NCBI GenBank assembly: GCA_016181165.1
Contig: JACOZU010000027.1
Location: 1 to 16,863 of the forward strand
Direction: 5' to 3'
Source: Candidatus Woesebacteria bacterium
GTDB lineage: Bacteria > Patescibacteriota > Microgenomatia > UBA8517
DNA: 16,863 bases
How positions within the stretch are numbered: the first letter of the stretch is position 1; each line of letters begins with the position of its first letter. Positions 13,741 to 16,863 of this stretch are shown one piece after another. The notes under the pieces are model-generated. The model did not search any database and was not told the DNA's origin. It saw nothing but the letters and a program-made list of their open reading frames with translations. The translations under genes were made by a program, and so were the position numbers.

Positions 13741-15218
13741 GATTTTTTTCGAAAAATAAATACTTCTTTATTTTACTTTTAATCTTTGCGCTAGGAGCCT
13801 TCCTAAGGTTTTATGAACTCCCCCAAAGATTTCTTTATACCCACGACCACGACCTTCAGGCTTGGATTGTCAAAGACATCCTTGTCAATAAACACCTTCG
13901 CTTAATCGGACAGGAAACCTCAACCGCGGGAGTATTTATCGGACCTTTCTATTATTATCTTTTAATCCCTTTTTATTTAATTTTTAAGATGGATCCGATT
14001 GGTACGGCGGTCTTTTCTTCTATCTTGGGGCTTTTTGGGGTCATCAGTTTCTATTTTGTCTTTTCAAAAACAGATGGGAAGAAAGCCGGGCTTATTGCGG
14101 CAACCCTATATGCGGTTTCTTACTATACGGTTCGTAACGATAGGGAGGTGGTCCCGACCATGCCGGTTATCATTTGGACCGCCTGGTTTTTTTACGCCAT
14201 TCACCTTTTTCTTTCGAAAAAACAGAAACTTGGCTTTTTAATTACCGGAATTCTGGCGGGACTTATTTGGCATATCAACCTTGCCCTTGTTCTGCTTCTT
14301 CCCCTGATTCCTCTTTCTATTTATTTTTCAAGAACTAAGATTAAGTTAAAGTCTCTTCTCTTGGGTTTAAGCGCTTTTTTCCTTTTGGCCTCCCCCTTTT
14401 TCGTTTTTGAGTTTAGACACGGCTTCACCCAGATGACGTCAATAATATCGTCGCTTTCAACCAACCAGAAAGATATTGTTTCTGGGACGCCAAAGCTCGA
14501 AAGGGTGGTCAGACTGGTCGCTAAAGACATCACCAATTTTACTTGGGGCGAAATTTCAGGCATTTCGCATTTTCTGGCTCCAGTCCTTATTTCTTTGGCA
14601 TTTATCTATTTAGTAAAAAAGAGAATTATTGATAAAAAAATTGGAATTCTATTGACCGTCTGGGTTTTGGCCTACGTTCTCTTTTTTTCGGCTTATTCAA
14701 AAATCGTCTCCGAATACTATCTAAACGGTATTCTTTTTCCCTTTATATTCTCGATTACGCTCTTTCTGTCAAGTCTTGTCGAGAGAAAAAAGACGGCGAA
14801 AATTGCTCTTCTTGTCCTCTTTCTTTTCGGGGCCTTAAACGTTTATCGATTTTTTGCGGAGCCCATTAATAGAAGCGGTTATGTTGAGAGAAAAGCGGTT
14901 ATTGCCCAGATTAGACAGGATGCGGCAAGAAATGGCTATCCCTGCATCGCCATTTCTTATATAACCGACCCCGGCCTCGATCTTGGCTATCGGTACTTTT
15001 TCTATCTTGCCGACATGCACGTCAATCGACCCGAAATCCAAAGACCCGTTTACACAATCGTTTATCCTCTCAAGCCGATTTTTAAAGAAGATAAGACTTT
15101 TGGAGCCATAGGCTTAATTTACCCGGACTATAAAAGGTATACTAGGAAGGGAGTGGAAGAAAGTTGCCAAGGAGAAAACTCGAACTTGACTGACCCAATG
15201 TTCGGCTACACTCAATGA
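13737..15218 (+). CDS. GT39/PMT-like membrane glycosyltransferase, paralog 3
   Basis: A 493-residue GT-C family protein. It starts at a GTG that overlaps the previous TGA, and no better ATG is near. The first loop has HDHDLQA with D37 and His38 where the usual Glu stands, then GPFYYYLLIP (69-78) and FEFRHGF (224-230). The third tandem paralog departs furthest from the acidic-pair consensus. It overlaps the next GT2 gene by four bases (ATGA), so translation is probably coupled. Confidence 0.8.
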   Translation: MRFFSKNKYFFILLLIFALGAFLRFYELPQRFLYTHDHDLQAWIVKDILVNKHLRLIGQETSTAGVFIGPFYYYLLIPFYLIFKMDPIGTAVFSSILGLFGVISFYFVFSKTDGKKAGLIAATLYAVSYYTVRNDREVVPTMPVIIWTAWFFYAIHLFLSKKQKLGFLITGILAGLIWHINLALVLLLPLIPLSIYFSRTKIKLKSLLLGLSAFFLLASPFFVFEFRHGFTQMTSIISSLSTNQKDIVSGTPKLERVVRLVAKDITNFTWGEISGISHFLAPVLISLAFIYLVKKRIIDKKIGILLTVWVLAYVLFFSAYSKIVSEYYLNGILFPFIFSITLFLSSLVERKKTAKIALLVLFLFGALNVYRFFAEPINRSGYVERKAVIAQIRQDAARNGYPCIAISYITDPGLDLGYRYFFYLADMHVNRPEIQRPVYTIVYPLKPIFKEDKTFGAIGLIYPDYKRYTRKGVEESCQGENSNLTDPMFGYTQ

Positions 15219-15985
15219 AAATGATAAAGCTTTCGGTTGTTATCCCTGCCTATAATGAAGCCAAAAGTCTTAAAAAAGGCGTTCTTAATGAAGTTTTTGA
15301 CTATCTTTCTAAACAAAAATTTCCTTGGGAGGTGCTATTGGTGGATGACGGCTCGACCGATGCTACCCTAAAGCTTCTTAGGAATTTTGCGGCAAAACAT
15401 CAAGAATTTAGGGTATTGGCCGAACCGCATCGAGGCAAAGGAGGCACCGTCATTGCCGGCATGCTTAAAGCAAGGGGGGGCGTTGTGCTTTTCGCCGACA
15501 TGGATCAGGCCACTCCCATTGCTGAGGTAGAAAAATTCCTGCCTAAGTTTAACGAGGGATACGACATAGTGATAGCCTCAAGGGCCGGTAGGGAAGGGGC
15601 GCCGGTTATTAGAAAACTGATGGCCTACGGATTTGCCGTTTTAAGAACTTTGGTATTGAGGCTTCCTTACCGCGATACCCAGTGCGGATTTAAAGCATTT
15701 AACAGGCAGGCAGCCAGAAAAATTTTCAAGAGGATGAAGATATTTACCCCGATTAAATCGGGATTTAGCGAAAAGGTACGGGCAAGCGGCTCTTCTGTTT
15801 CAGCAGGATTTGATTTGGAAATTCTTTACCTTGCCAGAAAATTAAAATTAAGAGTTAAAGAAGTTCCAATTATTTGGCACCATCAAGAGGGGACCAAGGT
15901 AAATCCCCTTAAAGATTCTTGGGAGGGGCTAAGAGACCTATTAAAAGTAAGAATAAATGCAATCTTGGGTAGATATAAGGTCTAG
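15215..15985 (+). CDS. GT2 glycosyltransferase, polyprenyl-phosphate-sugar synthase type, with an in-frame insertion
   Basis: A 256-residue GT2 enzyme. Motifs are IPAYNEAKS (10-18), LLVDDGSTDAT (41-51), HRGKGGTV (72-79), FADMDQATP (93-101, the DxD), TQCGFKAF (155-162) and FDLEILYLARKL (199-210). Like the eukaryotic Alg5/Dpm1 group it would charge polyprenyl phosphate with a sugar. Between KRMKIF (172-177) and GFDLEIL (198-204), where relatives join directly, about 20 residues intervene. They are encoded by a palindrome-bearing stretch and look like a small inserted element. The conserved parts on both sides are intact, so the protein may still work. It overlaps the preceding GT39 gene by four bases and is followed after four bases by another GT39 gene. 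Confidence 0.85.
   Translation: MKMIKLSVVIPAYNEAKSLKKGVLNEVFDYLSKQKFPWEVLLVDDGSTDATLKLLRNFAAKHQEFRVLAEPHRGKGGTVIAGMLKARGGVVLFADMDQATPIAEVEKFLPKFNEGYDIVIASRAGREGAPVIRKLMAYGFAVLRTLVLRLPYRDTQCGFKAFNRQAARKIFKRMKIFTPIKSGFSEKVRASGSSVSAGFDLEILYLARKLKLRVKEVPIIWHHQEGTKVNPLKDSWEGLRDLLKVRINAILGRYKV
15747..15805. repeat. Candidate short palindromic element inserted in frame in a GT2 gene
   Basis: The stretch encodes about 20 extra residues (178-197) not expected in this GT2 family. It begins with the palindrome CCCGATTAAATCGGG (15748-15762), sharing the 13-base core with 11246-11264. GGATTT occurs at 15761-15766 and again at 15806-15811, so the end may be bounded by a short direct repeat. Exact ends are uncertain. 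Confidence 0.5.
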
Positions 15986-15989
15986 AAAA

Positions 15990-16863
15990 ATGAAAAAATT
16001 TTTAGCCGAGTGGAAATTTCCGTTAATCCTTCTTCTTTTAATCCTTTTATTTGCAGTAGGAATTAGGCTCTATAACTTAAATCTCATTCCCGTCTTTGTC
16101 GACGAAGCAATTTATATCAGGTGGGCACAAGTGATGAAAGCAGAACCAACTTTAAGATTTCTACCATTATCCGACGGGAAACAACCGCTCTTTATGTGGC
16201 TAGTGATCCCTTTTTTTTTTTTTTTTTCCAACCCGCTTTTGGCAGGAAGGCTGGTCTCTGTCACAGCCGGGGCGGCAACTTTGGTAGGGATATTTTTGCT
16301 CACATATGCCCTTTTCAAATCAAAAAAGGTGGCAATCTTAGCTGCCCTAATTTATGCGATTTCGCCTTTCAGTTTTTTCTTTGACCGAATGGCCCTAGTT
16401 GATTCTTTACTCTCCTCGTTCGGGGTTTGGACTTTGTTTTTTGCTTTAGTCGCAGCAAGGTATTTAAGACTGGATTTTGCAATGCTTTCGGGTTTTGCCC
16501 TGGGTGGAGGACTTTTGACAAAGTCGATTTTTTATGCCCTGTTACTTCCTTTGACTTGGCCTTTTGCCAAATTTCCTAAAGAAACGGGTAAGAAAGTAAT
16601 TCATTTAATTAAACTAGCGGCGCTTTTTCTGGTTACAGTGGCAATTGGGTGGGGTTTCTATAACATTCTTAGACTGGGCCCTAACTTTCAGATGATTGCC
16701 TTAAGAAACCAAGACTATATTTTTCCCATCAGCCACCTTTGGACCAATCCAAAAGACCCCTTGATTCCTTTCCTTACTAGGTCCTTCGAATGGATTTGGT
16801 CAATGGGGCCCAGCTTAACTTTGGTTCTTGCCCTTATCGGGCTTTTGAACGTAAGACGATACC
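15990..16863 (+). CDS. GT39/ArnT-like membrane glycosyltransferase, N-terminal part
   Basis: The frame is open from ATG 15990 to the window end (291 codons). It follows the GT2 stop by four bases. After the first helix comes FVDEAIY with D38-E39, the classic acidic pair, then DGKQPLFMW (62-70), matching the KPPLFFWL motif of the PMT_2 family, ARLxS-like AGRLVSV (85-91) and ISPFSFFFDRMAL. This is a more standard GT39 enzyme than the three paralogs upstream and has no GPxYYYL motif. A run of 17 T at 16211-16227 encodes Pro-Phe5-Ser. With 17 T the frame is intact through to the window end, while one more or less would disrupt it. Confidence 0.82.
   Translation, partial: MKKFLAEWKFPLILLLLILLFAVGIRLYNLNLIPVFVDEAIYIRWAQVMKAEPTLRFLPLSDGKQPLFMWLVIPFFFFFSNPLLAGRLVSVTAGAATLVGIFLLTYALFKSKKVAILAALIYAISPFSFFFDRMALVDSLLSSFGVWTLFFALVAARYLRLDFAMLSGFALGGGLLTKSIFYALLLPLTWPFAKFPKETGKKVIHLIKLAALFLVTVAIGWGFYNILRLGPNFQMIALRNQDYIFPISHLWTNPKDPLIPFLTRSFEWIWSMGPSLTLVLALIGLLNVRRY
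16211..16227 (+). repeat. 17-base poly-T tract inside a glycosyltransferase gene
   Basis: Seventeen consecutive T lie in the coding strand between ATCCC and CCAACC. It is by far the longest homopolymer in the window and sits early in the gene, where a slip by one base would end translation. Such tracts are also common sites of sequencing error. Confidence 0.8.

Noticed and set aside
1..16863. tRNA or rRNA genes, CRISPR arrays, transposases, integrases, phage genes.
   Set aside because: None could be recognised on either strand; gaps between genes are all too short to hide rRNA or arrays.

Overview
This is a dense bacterial window with no gene-free stretch above about 120 bases. Gene pairs often overlap by a few bases (ATGA, GTGA) or are separated by less than 30 bases. 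The content is mainly cell-surface sugar metabolism: dTDP-rhamnose synthesis, GT2 polyprenyl-phosphate glycosyltransferases, and membrane GT-C glycosyltransferases of the PMT/ArnT (GT39) and PIG-V types. Compact operons, few Shine-Dalgarno sequences, an archaeal-looking DUF35 protein and the mix of surface-glycan genes suggest a Candidate Phyla Radiation (Patescibacteria) genome, possibly Microgenomates. That is inference from gene style; there is no rRNA or other marker to settle it.

Layout. (1) 1-120 is the tail of an upstream gene. (2) 182-3657 (+) is rmlB-rmlC-rmlD behind a clear promoter. RmlB carries a C-terminal extension of about 300 residues with a Nudix box. rmlA is not in the window. 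(3) 3638-4977 (-) holds a damaged trmD (internal deletion plus frameshift), a VapBC-type toxin-antitoxin pair directly upstream of it, and then a second, diverged 5' remnant of trmD. The toxin-antitoxin pair is therefore sandwiched between two trmD starts. (4) 5021-7172 (+) encodes a GT2-GtrA fusion and a protein with N-terminal helix-turn-helix segments and a degenerate Nudix domain. (5) 7126-8953 (-) encodes a PIG-V-like mannosyltransferase and a DUF35 protein split into two overlapping genes with no cysteines. (6) 9029-16863 (+) is one long apparent operon: GT2, GT39, NrnA-like DHH phosphoesterase, GT39, GT39, GT2, GT39 (cut by the window end).

How the genes may work together. The rml genes supply dTDP-L-rhamnose. 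GT2 enzymes typically charge polyprenyl phosphate with a sugar on the cytoplasmic side, and GtrA-type domains are implicated in moving such carriers across the membrane. GT39/PIG-V enzymes typically use the lipid-linked sugars on the outer face. The window thus reads as a surface polysaccharide or glycoprotein-decoration locus, interrupted by a toxin-antitoxin cassette at trmD.

The most notable items are the RmlB-Nudix fusion, the HTH/degenerate-Nudix candidate regulator, the trmD-VapBC-trmD' scar, a small palindromic element apparently inserted in frame in a GT2 gene and repeated at the end of a GT39 gene, a 17-base T tract inside a GT39 gene, and promoter placements that imply leaderless or nearly leaderless mRNAs.
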